A stretch of DNA of 64,000 nt from Cadophora sp. MPI-SDFR-AT-0126 (GCA_020747065.1 JAGMVK010000025.1:434001-498000), one strand, 5' to 3'. Positions 1 through 12,369 are shown, counted from the first letter of the stretch. Program-made: numbers and translations. The notes: generated from the sequence alone by a model not told the origin.

Positions 1-1009
1 TATACTGGGGTCTATGCTGCAAGTGATGACTCTATTCACGAGGTCTTGCGTGCCGTAATAGAAGTCTATGCTGTGGCCGGCAGACAAACCCTCCAATGAC
101 AGAAAGCTGCCATCTAAAGGCGAAAGGCCCAGCAGAGATCACTAGCCGAAGGACGTGTTTACTGCCTTAACGGCCTAGCTCAACATAAGAGTAACGCAAA
201 TATTTGAATATTTCAGGCCACATTGGTTCTTGTTGAAAGAGCCAAACGATATAACTAGCTAAGCACTGCAATCATGTTCTTAAGGAACAACACTGATTCA
301 CTTCCTCCAAGCCACTTGTATCTCCGTCCATTCCGTTGACAGGTAGTTAGAATTACCCCCACTCTGCGATAAGTTAAATCTTGGAACATGCACTGTCCGC
401 CTTGTTCCCAAGTACACTCCTGCAACAGCTATTGAACTTGTCGCCGTCAATCAACTTCGGTTTCTGGCCAGAAGCTCCGGGTTGGCTGCCGCACTATTCC
501 GGTTAGCCAGGCGTGTTGTTTACAATACGCAACCTGCGAAGACTTACATATTCCCCAGTGAATGGAATACCAGGGGGGGTGTGGTTCCAATCAGCCTCCC
601 TATGTTCTAAGTCACATTGTGAGCCACGCGCGGTGAAATTTTCTACTTCCCGCCTCGACTTACCCATGGCCGCACCGTCTCCGTTTCTGATGCAGCACGT
701 AGTGGTAGCCGCTACTGGCAAGTTTGACGAATCGGTTTTTTCTTGGCAAGCACAGTAATTGTGACCATCAGCCAGGATAAGTGTAGGGCAACTAGAATCA
801 GTCAGATCACAGGTGCTGGCGTTACTGTTATCTTGGGCCCTACCTAAGCAGAAGGGCAGTTGCGATAGCGAAGGCTTTCATTTTGGCGAAGTCGTAGAAG
901 AAAGTGACTCGAGTAAATTGTTCTAGTCTAATGATTCTTCCGAGAAAGTTGGTGTCTAGGAGACAATCCCTCCTTATATACCCTGAAATATGGTGTGGCC
1001 AACCCTCCT

Positions 1010-1010
<1 letters not shown>

Positions 1011-1040
<30 letters not shown>
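1011..1040. repeat. poly-C tract (30 C)
   Basis: An uninterrupted run of 30 cytosines follows a CCTCC-rich lead and is followed by ACCACCCCAC. Such runs are prone to replication slippage and assembly error, so its exact length is uncertain. Poly-Gly and poly-Pro reading frames across it are artefacts of the run. Confidence 0.95.
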
Positions 1041-1130
1041 ACCACCCCACATTGCGGGCCCCCTATTGCGGGCCACGTACGTCTGAGAGGTAAGTTGGCT
1101 CTGCTCAGTTGTAAACGGCAGCTTCGGTAA

Positions 1131-1430
1131 CTGTATTTTTTGATTATGAAGTTAAATAAATTAGCATTTATCTTAAGAAAACTTCTTAACAATAGCCCCG
1201 AATAACCTTTATTATATACTGATATACTTTATAGAATGTAACGTCGGATAGTAAAGAAAGTGCGCTTTGCCGAGTTGCGAGAGGTATTTCTATTAATTTT
1301 ATTTTTTTTGATTATAAAGCTAAATAAATTAGCATTTATCTTAACAAAACGTCTCAATAATAGCTCTGAATAACCCTTATTACACGTTAATATACTTTAT
1401 AGAACGTTAGATAGTAAAGGAAGTTTACAC
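1131..1430. repeat. diverged AT-rich tandem repeat, two copies
   Basis: Two direct copies of a unit of about 125 bp lie at roughly 1134-1262 and 1302-1425. Each has a T-run, then TGATTAT, then AAATAAATTAGCATTTATCTTAA, then GAATAACC, then ATATACTTTATAGAA, then TAGTAAAG. Most differences between the copies are C/T or G/A transitions. Related short stretches (CAGCTTCGGTAACT near 1120 and GTAACTTCGGCAACTT near 1447) flank the pair. The pattern fits an old repeat mutated by RIP (repeat-induced point mutation). No coding capacity remains, and the parent element is unknown. Confidence 0.7.
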
Positions 1431-1742
1431 TGCCGAATTATGAGCGGTAACTTCGGCAACTTTATGTTCAGGAAACAATAAGTGATCACCAGAATTAGAG
1501 TTAGGTCAGCGAGGGCTCAGTAATCGCCCCATTTTTCGGCTCCTTTTTCTCTAACTCATAAAGCCAGGCTTGAAAGAAGACAGGCAAAGTTTCGTTGCTT
1601 AAGAGCCTCGCCAATTCATATATATTAAACCCAGGTCAACCGTCTTCACTAAGATCAACCGCCTTCATCAAGCCCATTTTATGTGAATGACAAGCAACTC
1701 GACTCGACTACAGCTGAAGACAACGTGAATCAATCATCCAAA

Positions 1743-2318
1743 ATGAAGTTCCAGCTCCTACTTGTTTTCCTTGCCTCCTTGGCTACCGCATTGCCTTCTG
1801 CACCCTATGCTCCGGGCGTTGCGTAAGTATCACTGCCTGAAACTGGACTTTGTCTAACGTCACTAGGTCCACCATGGATATTGAGGTCCGTGAAGTCCCC
1901 ACTAGTGATCTTAACATTGTCAAAGGACGCGCCGAAAGGTGTGTAACATGATTGATTCTATAATAACCAATGGAGAGAAATCCTAACTTGCAATAGCGTC
2001 GAAGACGGAGTGATTATCTCTAGACAAAATCGGAGAGATTCTTCTTATCTTCCAACCCCCCTTCAGGTTGGAGCTTCGTACCGTCTTCTGGGTGGCGTGA
2101 CTTTTACTGTCATTGAGGCTATTCCTGGCATTATCAGGTTTTCTGTGCATAACGTATTGACGAGGGTTGCGACTGCCAGTGTACAGTACAATGACGCCGG
2201 CGCTGCTGGTTTCGCGAATGTAAACGTTGGCCTTCGCGATACTCAGCCCCTTGAAGTCCACCCCTCTCGCAGTTTCACTGGTACTTTGGAGATCGTCGCC
2301 ACCGCTCCTCCAGTATGA
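1743..2318 (+). CDS. small secreted protein, cysteine-free, unknown function
   Basis: Three exons, 1743-1822, 1867-1938 and 1997-2318, join in frame to give 157 residues. Both introns (44 and 58 nt) have GT-AG ends and a CTAAC branch site. The N-terminus is a classic signal peptide (MKFQ, then a Leu/Val/Phe-rich core, then SLATA) with likely cleavage near residue 16. The mature protein is about 140 residues with no cysteine and no domain I recognise. Its second half is rich in Val, Ala and Gly with alternating hydrophobics, which suggests a beta-rich fold. A TATA-like element lies about 120 bp upstream. It could be a candidate effector or a wall-associated protein, but lack of disulfides argues against the common cysteine-stabilised effector type. 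The gene model is well supported; the function is unknown. Confidence 0.8.
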
Positions 2319-3019
2319 GCTGGGGGTCTCTCAACTTAGGGGGTCATGATCCGGGCGGGAGGTGGTCAGTTTATCATCCGGTCGGCAAAGTTGTTCATTC
2401 TTACATTCTTTCATGTCGCTTATATGTTTCATTCATATTTTCACCTTCTAGCTAGCACTCGTGCCATTCAACATGGCTTAAAGTATCAACCACCATTTTA
2501 CTCAAACTATTGACGTTCGTTTTCCATAACTGTGGTAGTATGTATTCATTGATCGTTTCAATGCCTTGATCAGGGAAGTTCGAGGCGCCGTGGAGTGTGA
2601 GAGATGCCCGAGCAACACAGGGCGCCGAGATACAGTTTGTACGTGACAGATTAAGATTGTCCACGTACTATGTAAGATATCCTCCCGAAGAGCCTGCTCC
2701 CTTTCAAGGTATCTGCTAGAAGTGTATTACAAAAGAAAGCTAGAGGGAGCAGCTTCCTATCACAGCTATAGCTAGAACAGGTGACATAGTTCTGAGGCTC
2801 AGCAGAACGGTCACGCCGTTCGGCTTGATTGAATGATTAATTGATTGATTGCCGTCCGACCCCACCTTTCCGGCCACCTCTAGATTCCGGCCATCTCGCT
2901 TAATTCTACCACTTCCTATTCAATGCTTATTAACTCTATATTGCTTCAACTTCTATTTAAGAAACTGTAGAATCTGAATCTCCTTTGGATTCCGATTCAA
3001 AGGAAGACTAACTCGAGCA
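2319..3019. other. intergenic, no gene seen
   Basis: AT-leaning spacer between the small secreted protein gene and the 2EXR gene. The reading frames are short and lack a coherent start or domain. A TTGATT tandem (TTGATTGAATGATTAATTGATTGATT, about 2824-2849) is the only local structure. Confidence 0.5.
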
Positions 3020-3712
3020 ATGCAAACAAAGAACTTGCCTTCTCAAGGTAATCATTTGACCACAGTCAAGATGTGAAAGGACCAGACTAACAATGCTACA
3101 ACTTCCCACGAGGAGCAAGTCGCTAGCTGCAATCTCCAACTGCTCAATCTCGCGTTACCTAACCCCGAACAAAAAGTTATTGAGCAGAACCTTGGCAGTC
3201 CATTGATGACGTTCACATGTTTTTCACAGCTCCACTTTGAGCTGAGACTTATTGTGTGGCAGCATATGCTTCCCACAAGACGAGTGGTATACCTGCAACC
3301 ATTCTACGCTCATCGGGACCGTAAATATGAACCTAAACTCCCTGTTGGTCTTTGGGTTAACCGCGAAAGTCGAAAGCACTCCCTGAGTAATTACTCTGTC
3401 TTCTTTCGGGCTCCAAACCGTTTCTTGGGGCATGCAAGAGGCCATTACCGTGCATTCTGCTTGGACCCACGTGTAGATTTAGTCGTGGTTAACCTCGAGG
3501 GGGTTTTCCTCAACTGCCCATTCACCGCAAGTGTCTTTGAGCGAAATCCAGATTCTCTCGCAAAAGTCTTAAGCATTGAAATCATAGTTGTACAATGGTA
3601 CTACCTCTGGCGGATATGCGAGAGGGCTTTGAGTAAGAAAGACCCTTATTGGTGTAGTGGCCTCTTTGGTCTCTTTACCGGCGTAAAAACGATCCATCTC
3701 ACGGAATATTAG
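3020..3712 (+). CDS. 2EXR domain protein, possibly truncated
   Basis: The protein carries the 2EXR signature near its start: FSQLHFELRLIVWQHML, then RVVYLQPFY, then LPVGLWVNRESRKHSL. This domain is common in helotialean genomes and its biochemical role is unknown. The main exon is open from 3077. I prefer a start at 3020 with an intron at 3048-3119 (GTAATC, branch ACTAAC, AAG end), which joins in frame and gives 206 residues. Starting at the internal ATG at 3206 would give 168 residues. The frame ends at a TAG (3710-3712) directly after HLTEY, yet the same frame stays open for about 85 further codons to roughly 3968. Family members often continue past this point, so the stop may be a nonsense mutation. 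Confidence 0.6.
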
Positions 3713-5171
3713 GACCGGAAAGAGGCTTGCAACGGCAAGGCTGGTGTCTACCAGGCTACAACTCTTTGGTCAAGGTTATCGAGAGCCAAAGACAAGGGGA
3801 ACAAGCCCAGAAACCTATGCCGGCTATTGTCATGCACGGATATCGGCGAAGCAAGATTCGGTCTGACCATGATTTCCTTCATGATAATGCCTTCCTGTAT
3901 CCATGGAATAATCAGTGGCCAGATGTCCTTCAACTTGGTCAAGCAAGCTCGGTTTCTAACTCCTAAACCATAACTCCTCACGGCACTGGAGTCCCGGCGG
4001 GAGTAAACATGTCCCGCCAACATGACTTCCGAGCCAATCCATTCTATTTCAGACCAATTGTCATCGGTAGGTCTCCGAAGTCTATCTATCTTTGCTGCCA
4101 TGCCTTTTAACTATTAGTTACGAAATATACTTTACCATAAAATTGACTTTCCAACTTGCTTCAACGCGTGGTCTTGAATTTCTCACTTGGAAGTGATTAC
4201 TCGCATCTGATATTCGCTAAGCTAAGTCATATCTAAGCTCGAAAACTTTCATGATTAACTGCTATGCCATTACCACATGGCTTGTCCGCACACTTTTCCC
4301 AGGTAGACCCAATCTGACATCACATTTTTTGAGCAAAATTCCTAAGCTTTCTTTGTGTGATATTGAGCACCCACTTCTAGACACTATTACTTTCTCTTAT
4401 GGTCAATTCTAAGGTCGTGCTAGCCAGCCATCCACTGTCAATATAAAAAGCGTTCAAGTTATGTGTATTCTTTCCCCCACTTCGATTCTACCCTCTCGGA
4501 GATAATTGAAGCCTTTCTTGCTTTCCCAAATTTGAGTCTGCTTAGTGAAGATTCCAATCCACTCATTTGAGTCTTACATCACAACTTCTGTCACCTTACT
4601 CAACACAACATATAATTCAATCACTCGTACAAGACAAATTTTTCTTACCAACCCATCCACGTCCCCGTCCTTTTTTCTCCTCCAACTCTAACGCTACCAC
4701 AATTCATATTGGTATCCATTTCCCCAATGAGGGTACTCTACAGCACCCAAGAAGAATCTTCCACGAGCTTCTCGTATGCGAATCATCTACAGATGACTCT
4801 CTGCCCTTGAGAATCCTCGAACCTAGAATCTTGTTTACCTTTCTCGCTTAGGCACTGTAAATACTGAATACTTACACCATCCAATTTTATTACCTTCCCC
4901 TATTCACTCTCAAGTAAAGTAATCAGTGCAACCTCCCTATCATCTCTACATTTCCACATATAACACAATGAGTATAAATAACGCTCGTCAAATATCTGCC
5001 CTCCCCTCAGTAACTGTACCCTTTGGCCCCTAGCATCAACATCAACTCAAACATTCCAGTCCGAAACACCAAGAACACTTCCGCACAAAAGTATACAAAC
5101 CAGCACCAAGCCCATCCATCCACTCAACCCAATACTAGAACCAAACCAGACCAAACCCAAAGAAACGGAAA
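3713..5171. other. intergenic; possible 2EXR tail, otherwise nothing seen
   Basis: The first 255 bases continue the 2EXR reading frame beyond its stop and may be a decayed C-terminus. From about 4000 to 5170 the sequence is CT/CA-rich with no ATG-started frame of coding quality. The frame at 4567-4851 begins with TTG and has no recognisable content. TATAAAAAG at about 4442 is a TATA-like element with no assigned gene. Confidence 0.45.
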
Positions 5172-5674
5172 ATGCATCTCCGCTTCGGCGTCCACCTCGC
5201 CCTCCACCCAACCCTCCACGGCCGCATCCACGCCAGCCTCTCATTCGGCCAATACCAATGCCCCCAAATCCATCAACAACGCTTCACTGGTGGCGGCCGT
5301 CGTCACAACATGGCAGGAAGCCCCTTCCAACGTCTCCACAACGCCCCAATCCACGGGTACAACATCAACCGCTAGATGAACCACGCTTCTGCGCATAAGG
5401 CACCGGGTGCGAATCTAGGGAGTGGAATTGGAGTTGGAAGGGGAGGTGAGTATATGGGTATGGGGATGGGGATGGGGATGGGTGGGCTGGGTTATCAGAG
5501 TTTTGGCAGAGGATATGGAGGAGGATATGGAGGAGGATATGAAGGTATGGGGGTGGGTGGATTGGGGGGTTATGGGGGGTTTGGTGGAGGATATGTAAAT
5601 GTGGAGGATATGATGGATTTGGAGGTATGGGAATGGGAATGCCAATGGGAATGGGATATCCGATGTGGTATTGA
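5172..5674 (+). pseudogene. Gly/Met-rich protein gene, broken by a stop and a frameshift
   Basis: From ATG 5172 the first 67 codons show strong third-position C preference, a good coding sign in this genome, and encode a His/Gln-rich stretch. A TAG (5373-5375) interrupts the frame. The same frame continues directly from ATG 5376 into a Gly-rich region with GMGMGMGMG and repeated GYGGGYGGGY. Near 5593-5602 the frame is lost: the annotated frame turns into Trp/Glu codons, while the +2 frame continues the Gly/Met pattern (GGYDGFGG, then MGMGMPMGMGYPMWY) to a TGA at 5672-5674. This reads as one ancestral gene with a nonsense codon and an indel. An unseen intron ending at CTAG before 5376 could explain the stop but not the frameshift. 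Function unknown. Confidence 0.5.
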
Positions 5675-6178
5675 GATTTTGAATTATCAACTTGCATGCG
5701 AGTCATTACTCGGAATCAGATCAGCGTGAAGATGTGAATAGTAAGGCGACGCACTGACGTAGTCATTAATTTCTTCGCACTTGGAGGACAGAAAGCCGTG
5801 ACAATGTGCCGGCGAATTCTTAGCGGGTAAGAACCGACTGGTTAGTGGGTCGAAGATCTGTGAAACAATAGAATTCAATAGCAGGCTGTAACGCCAGGAT
5901 CTCCTCTTCATACACCTCTCATCACGATCTTGAAGAAAGCCTGAGACCAAGTAAAGCGGAAGGCAGAAAAGATTATCATGATACACACTTAAATTACAAC
6001 AATGTACTTCCCACCAATGAACCAACCATCTGCCTGCCAACCTAGCAGTCCATCCATACACGCTCATTCACGTCCAGTCCAGACTAGAATCGCATGGAAA
6101 TCTATGATACAAATCCTCCCTTTCTACCATCTAAAGCGCTCCGAAATCCACTTTTGCCCCAGCACAGATAGATATCCT
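5675..6178. other. 3' flank of SEC16, no gene seen
   Basis: Short spacer between the broken Gly/Met-rich gene and the stop codon of SEC16. It should contain the SEC16 3' untranslated region and poly(A) site. No convincing frame is present. Confidence 0.5.
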
Positions 6179-9100
6179 CTACGCACCCTTATCCCCCATA
6201 ACATCAACGTACCCACGGCCCTTCTTCTTCGCGGCTTTCTTCGCCGCCGCACCCCCGGCACCATCCTTCCTACTCCTCGGCAACGGTGGGCCCAACAGAT
6301 CATCAATGCTGCTCGCGTTGCTCATACCCGTTCCTGGTCTACTAGGCGGCCCACTACTCCTCAGACTGCTATTCGACTGACTCCTGTTCATAAGCGGCGG
6401 TAGGTTGAGATTCACGCTTCCGTCGTCGCTTTGCGGAGACGAGGAAACAAGGTGGTGTTGATGTGTGGAATCGCTCACGGCACGCTGGGCGAGCATTTGT
6501 GGTGCCATTCCGGGAGCCATATTCATCGGTGTGGGTATCGGACGCGGTGTACTCGTTGGTGGACCGCTAGGTGCACCATTACTTGAAGGTGGGCCCATAT
6601 TCATGGGTGCGCTCGCTGTTCTGGGAGGGCCAGCAGCTTTTGGAGGAGGCGGTGTTGCGCTCTTGGCTTGAGTGTCCTCGGCGCCAGCTTTCTTGTTGAC
6701 CCAGCGCTTTAGATCGGGATCGTAGTAGAAGGAGGAAGCTTCGCCCAGTTTGGCCCGGATGGGCTTGTTGGGATTGGAGCCCATGTCTTGAGATTCTTTC
6801 TTGGCGCCACCAAACCAACCGCCCAGACCCCAGCCCTTCTTTGCTGGAGCTGCTTCTTTGGCTTTTTGAGCTGCGGAGACGGTGTTAGCATATGTGCGGG
6901 AATGGAACTGATATAGTGACGCTTACCATCTGCTTCAGCAGCTTTCCGGAACGCTTCATCCGCTTCTTTGTCTTTCTCCGCCTTGGTCTTCTCACGAGGC
7001 GCGGGAGCAGGTGCAGCTTTAAGGCCAGGGATGTCATCGTCATCGTCGTCCATGAAAGACTTCTTTTTGGGACGAGGTTCGTCTGGGAATTCCGGCTCAT
7101 CCTCTGGTTCGTATGGTATATATCCACTAGTTGGAGGTTCGTAACCACCAGAATATGGCTGATACCCGCTAGATTGAGGTTGCTCGTGCGAAGGTTCCTG
7201 ATAACTGTTGGTAGCAGGTGGTTCGTAGCTACTTGACCTAGATTCATTGTGACTGTTCGGAGGTGGAGAATCAAAGCTTGACGTAGGCTGCTGATAAGAA
7301 GGCTCAGAGGGCGTGTATGAAGGTCGATGTCCATCGAATGAGTTGACAGCTTGTGGCGAAGCGTAGAGGTTCGTCGGGGGCTGTTCAGTGACTGGGGTCT
7401 GTGGTGTGTACGCAGAAGCTGATTCATATGGCGAGGAATTGCCGAAAGGAGTATATCCTGACTGAGGAGTGAAGCTGGATCCGGTTTGAGGTGTGTAGCT
7501 GTTGGCTTGCGCAGGTTGACTGTTGGGTCGATAATCGGACATTTGCCTTTGCGGCTCGTAACGTTTGAATTCGCTAGAAGATCTCTCGTCAAGCGAGGTC
7601 CTAGACTGTGATCCATACGATGTACCGGTGTGAGCATCTTGGTTGCCATAAGAAGATGCCCCAGGAGCATATCTTGAGCTTGCTTTTGTGATTGGGACAG
7701 GTTGGGTTCCATTAATACCAAGTCCTCCAGGGTACGAACCATACATGTCTGCATTAGACGGCGATCGGCTGATCGTAGGGGTGCCGCCCGCGATCCTCGA
7801 AAATGGTCCGATATCAGCTGCGCCTCCACTTGATGAAGCGGCAGAAGCTGCGTCAGCCTCGTCACCTGCAACGAACTTGTTGAAAGTTGCCCAGACGGAT
7901 CCTTTTGCTTTGTCGATGCTCGGCTTTGAGATCCATGATGAATTTTCATCCTTGGGTGACTGTTTCAATCGTTTCGTCAAGTCCTCAAGTTCAGAAACTA
8001 AGAGACCATGATGATATGGCGATCTTCTTGTCTGGGAAGTGATGGAAGCTCCAATCGCCTCACAGTATTGTAGGGCTTTGTCTCTGAAGCCATACTCTGC
8101 CAAGACCTTTGCATGCTGCAATTTGTATACCGCAAGATGTGGGCTGGAAATAGCAATGGTCGAGGTACTTGAAAGAGACATTCCGTACTCAAAGACTTCG
8201 CTCAGTAGAATTGGCTCTAGCTCTCTGTCGAAATCGTATGGCTGCCTCAATTGGTCAGAGCCAACAAGCACAATGCTCGCTTGAGGATCATCAAGTCCTC
8301 CAAAGATCGACAGACTTCTCGCGAATAGGACGCAGATGTGAGCTGCTTCAGCTCTGCCATAGCCAGAAAGAAGCTTGCCAAGGGAGTTCAAGGCTTTGCT
8401 GTCATCGGTGCTGCGGTTGCTGAGGACAAGTCCAAGTGTTTCCCGCCATCTATCGAGACCATCAAGAGCATCCTTCGATGGCCCAGTACCGTTCGTTGCA
8501 CTGACCATTTGGAAACCAGCTCTAGCAGACGGAGGCACAAGTTCATCAATACTTTCTTCAAAGTTCCCTGCGAAGATCTCATAAAGAGCTGCAAGAGGTT
8601 CGACATTGTCGCCGATGATTTTGACCTCTTTCTGGATGAACTCTTGCGCAACTTGCTTGTACAAATCCTTCGAAACTGTATTCGAGATAAGCATAGCATG
8701 GGCCCAGAGTCTTTTATCGACTGCGTCCCACACAGCCTTCTCGCGCTCGCCACGGAGTAAGTGCTTTCTCAACTGGTCTACAGCTGCAGGATCCACTGGA
8801 TCGGCTCTTGTAGTCGAGTTCGATGAGTGTGAGATTCCCGATAGATCTGCACCAGTCGCATATAATGGTGCAGAAGAGTCTTCTTCATCAAGACAAGGTG
8901 AAAGGACCGCGCGAACGGCCTTGTCTACCACAGGAGTTCCTTCCAATACCCCATCGTGTTCAATGAATACTCGGAGGATTTTCCACAACAATATCCGCTC
9001 TTCAAGACGTTTGTCTTCATGAGATAAATTCGAGACCGTTCGAAGGTAAGATGCGTTCTGTTCAAGCATCTCAATGCCGGATGCGAGCCACGTCGAGACC

Positions 9101-12100
9101 TCCTTCTTTTTGGACTTGCCTTTCAGTGGACCAGGGAAATTGGCGAGGCGCTCTTGAAGAGGGTCGAGATCCTTGATGCTCCGAATTTTGACAGTGCCAG
9201 GACTTCGAATGATCATAGCCTGGGCATTCATGCCGTATCGGGGTACGTCTTGTGGGAATGAGGTCATGATAGAGCCGCCTACACCCCACGCAAAGACAGG
9301 CGCACCTCTCCACCTCTGCAATGGATCGTTTTCTCGGCCGTCAACTGGTGCGACGTAGTTAAGTCCTTGAGAGAATCCTCTGGCACGTCCTTGCGACGAT
9401 GTAACTGGCATCGATTGGTAGCTGGTATTTGCCCTGGGTGACGTGGGCACTTCCACAGATGCTGGACGCTGGTATGGAACTGAACTGCTCATTTCAAGGC
9501 GGGGGCCAGCAAAAGCACTCCCAGGAGACTGGGTTTGTGATCTTTGAGGTGGGATGAACGGCTGAGATGGGGCCTGGGAAGGCTGCTGAGGCACGTAATT
9601 TGATGTAGGTCGCTTTGGTGGTGAACTGACTATTCTAGACGCAAAGCTCTGTGGGGGAGGAGGTGTCTGTGATACCTGGTGGGCTAGTGACGGTTGCGGC
9701 GGTTGGTTATATTGATTTTGCAGTTCGCCGTAATTGCGAGTTGATGTTGGCGACATTTGTCCTTCTTCTTCGACTTCTTTCGTGGGCGGTAGATGTTGAT
9801 TCCTTAAACTAGACTCATAACCAGAAGAGCTGGTTCGGCGATCGTAATTGCCAGACTCGGAGAAAGAACCATGCGGTCGAAGCTCTTGATTTCTTTCGAA
9901 ATGGGCCAACGGGCTTGATGTCCGGGGTTGATGAGGGAGAATTGGTGCAGATTGAGGTGGTTGAGCATTTAGAGGAGTTGCGGCATATGAAGCTGGGGCT
10001 GGTTTGTGACTAGGAGGTGCAGGCGAATATCGAGATTGAGCCACTGGAGGAGGAGCAGTGTGACTATGCTGTAGAGGTGGAGGCGCAGGCGAATATCTTG
10101 ATGCCACTGCCGGCACGGGAATATTTCCGCTTGGTAAGGACGCATATGGGCTCACACGTTCAGGCGCGACCAGGTTCTGGACTTGAGCTGGTTGCTGTGG
10201 TTGTACTGGCTGGTGTGGCATCGACTGTTGTTGAACAGGAGGCGAGCCATAAGGACTCCGCGGTGGACCTGTAGGATGTGGCGCAACACCTGGTTGACCG
10301 TAAGGACTCTGCATAGGTGATGCAAGACCACTGGAATGTCTGGCAGCGGGTTTTGGCCTGGACATTGGCAAGTCCTCGAAGAATCCACTTTGTGACTGTG
10401 ACTTTCGCACGGTCTTTGGCGGCTGCGCTTGAGCTCCTGCTTGTATTTGATTTGGCTGAGAGTGACTACTTGTAGGCGGAGATATCCCTGCTGAAGCGGC
10501 ACGAGGAGCCTGCATACTACTGCTCCTTGGAGGTGCAAGATCGGCTGGAGCCTGTGTTCTGTTCATAGATTGCATGCTCACTCTCTTTCGTGGCTTAACA
10601 ACATCCATTGGGAGGTCATAGGGAGAGGCGTAACCACCTTTAGCCTTGTCCGCAAAACTCTGAGCTTTTGGCATTTCCGGTCTAGGAGCAGGCGGCTGAA
10701 AGCTTGCAGTTGATGGCGATATGTAGGGAGAAGCTGCCGCGGGTGTGAAGGCAGATTTCGAGAGGTCGGTCAACAAAGGTGCAGTGGGCGCATATGCATT
10801 CTTTGGAGCCACCGGAGGCGTTGCAACCGCACCCGCTGGTAGATACTTACTGCTACTGCTAGTTGGCCGTTTTGCCTGCCCTCCTCCAAGACTATCGAAG
10901 CCAATCACATGACCGTTTGGTCCAGTAACAGGCGTAGGGATTGGGGGACTCGTCTGTTGGCCAGACAGATCCTCGGCATTTTGGTCATTGTCCTCAAGAA
11001 ACCCTTCATCATCACTGCCAAAGAGCGTTGCGGGGTCCAAAGCTGCACTTTCCGTGGGTTCATCATCATCCGGGAGAAGCTCATCGTCATCATCTGCTAA
11101 AAATTCATCCCCAGCCAAAGCTGCTTTCCATTTTGCGGCCAGCTCTTCCTCAGTCGCATCCAGATCGGTTTGTTCGTGGACAGAAGATTCTGGATTACCA
11201 AAGACAGCGGACAATACTGTACTGGACGATGCAACGATTCCTCCGCCAGTAGATCTTTCCAGGGAACTCTGCGAGCTCTCCATATCATTTTCTTCTGCTA
11301 TATTCTCGTGACGCTGCTCATGTGGCCGATAATGCAACGAATTTAGAACTTGCGTTGTAGATTTTCTTTCCAAGTGTGGTTCTGGTGCCGCTTCCTCGCC
11401 ACTATCTCCTTTGCTAACTTGGGCAAAAAAGTCCTCCCCGTTTGCATCGTCGGTCGCAAAAGGATCGGTCGAATGTGATGGCTCAAGCTGACGCGCAGAA
11501 TTCTCATATGGTTGAACAAGGGGAAGACCTTCTTCGAAACGGGCTTCCAATTCTTCGTCGTGCTCAGGTCGGAAGTCGCCGCCATATGTCTGTCCATAAT
11601 CTGGTAACCTCAACTCATCATCATCCGCGCCATGTGAAAAGTCCTGGGGGTTTTCTGCCTGACTCGACTGTTGAGCAAAGAAATCAGCCTCGGGCTCATT
11701 TTCCTCGGCCCCAAATAGAGCTCCTGATGCCTCTTGCTCAACTCCATTGAGAATAGCCTCAGCCTGGCTGTGGGGAAGTGGCTGGTCATGGCTGAATTCT
11801 GTCGAATGCACTGGTGGAACTTGGGGGAACGAGTTCGTCCGGTCTGACTTGGCCATGAACTTGAATGGATCCGTATCAGTTTGTTGGATATTCCATTGTG
11901 GATCCACCTCGTCGTCCTCCCCCCAGTTGACTTCCTCCGATACAGTTCGAGCAAAAGACATCGTACTAAGATGTTTATTTTCGTGGTGGGGTCCTTCCGA
12001 GGGGAAATCAGCTTTGTCAAGATCTTCCGTATCCTGTTGCTCAGCGCCGTTGTGCCATGGACTGTCGTCCAGCTCGACTCCACCCGGGCTTGCCAAAGAC

Positions 12101-12369
12101 GTTGCCAGCGCATCATGGAGGTCTCCTAGCTCTGGATGATCATTATTATCCTCGGATACTTGCTCCCCAGCAGCATGTGCCTCTTCTGCAGCTTCGGACT
12201 CGACTGGGTTCGATACAGCGGGCGCTGGATTTGGTTGGTGTTCAAAAGGGGGCTCGGATGTTTGTATCGTACTCGACTGCACCTTAGGGGATTCTGTCGC
12301 AATTGTCTCTAGTGTTGAATTCGGCATAAAGGCAGGATGCCAGGATGCATGTGCCGACTCGGTCTGCAT
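6179..12369 (-). CDS. SEC16: COPII coat assembly protein Sec16
   Basis: Two exons, 12369-6927 and 6870-6179, with a 56-nt intron (GTAAGC...CGCAG), give 2044 residues. Sec16 is the peripheral ER-membrane scaffold that organises ER exit sites and recruits Sec23/24 and Sec13/31. The first 1000 residues are disordered, acidic, then Pro/Ser/Gln-rich. The conserved central domain starts near residue 1020 ([18 protein letters not shown], then SIMTSFP, then the [14 protein letters not shown] segment). The ancestral coatomer element follows at about 1200-1440 ([19 protein letters not shown] to the [13 protein letters not shown] helix). The C-terminal third is again low-complexity, with a basic patch, a conserved [10 protein letters not shown] motif encoded just after the intron, and a Lys-rich end. 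Length and order match filamentous-fungal Sec16. It is divergent to NEO1. Identification is secure; the exact start is likely because it is the first ATG of the long frame. Confidence 0.95.

Larger units (their letters stand above)
1..1742. other. gene-poor left edge
   Basis: I see no supportable gene here. The longest reading frames lack coding character. The stretch holds a 30-C homopolymer, a short duplication of ATTGCGGGCC just after it (1051-1060 and 1065-1074), and a decayed AT-rich tandem repeat, listed separately. A TATA-like element (ATATATTAAA, about 1619-1628) lies roughly 120 bp before the first gene and fits as its core promoter. Confidence 0.6.

Noticed and set aside
840..1192. 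Poly-Gly and poly-Pro open frames across the C-run
   Set aside because: They are produced by the 30-C homopolymer and have no start context or flanking coding signal.
4567..4851. 94-codon plus-strand frame
   Set aside because: It starts with TTG and shows no domain or consistent codon bias.
6885..7949. 354-codon minus frame within SEC16
   Set aside because: It is a frame shadow of the long SEC16 coding region, which has the conserved motifs.
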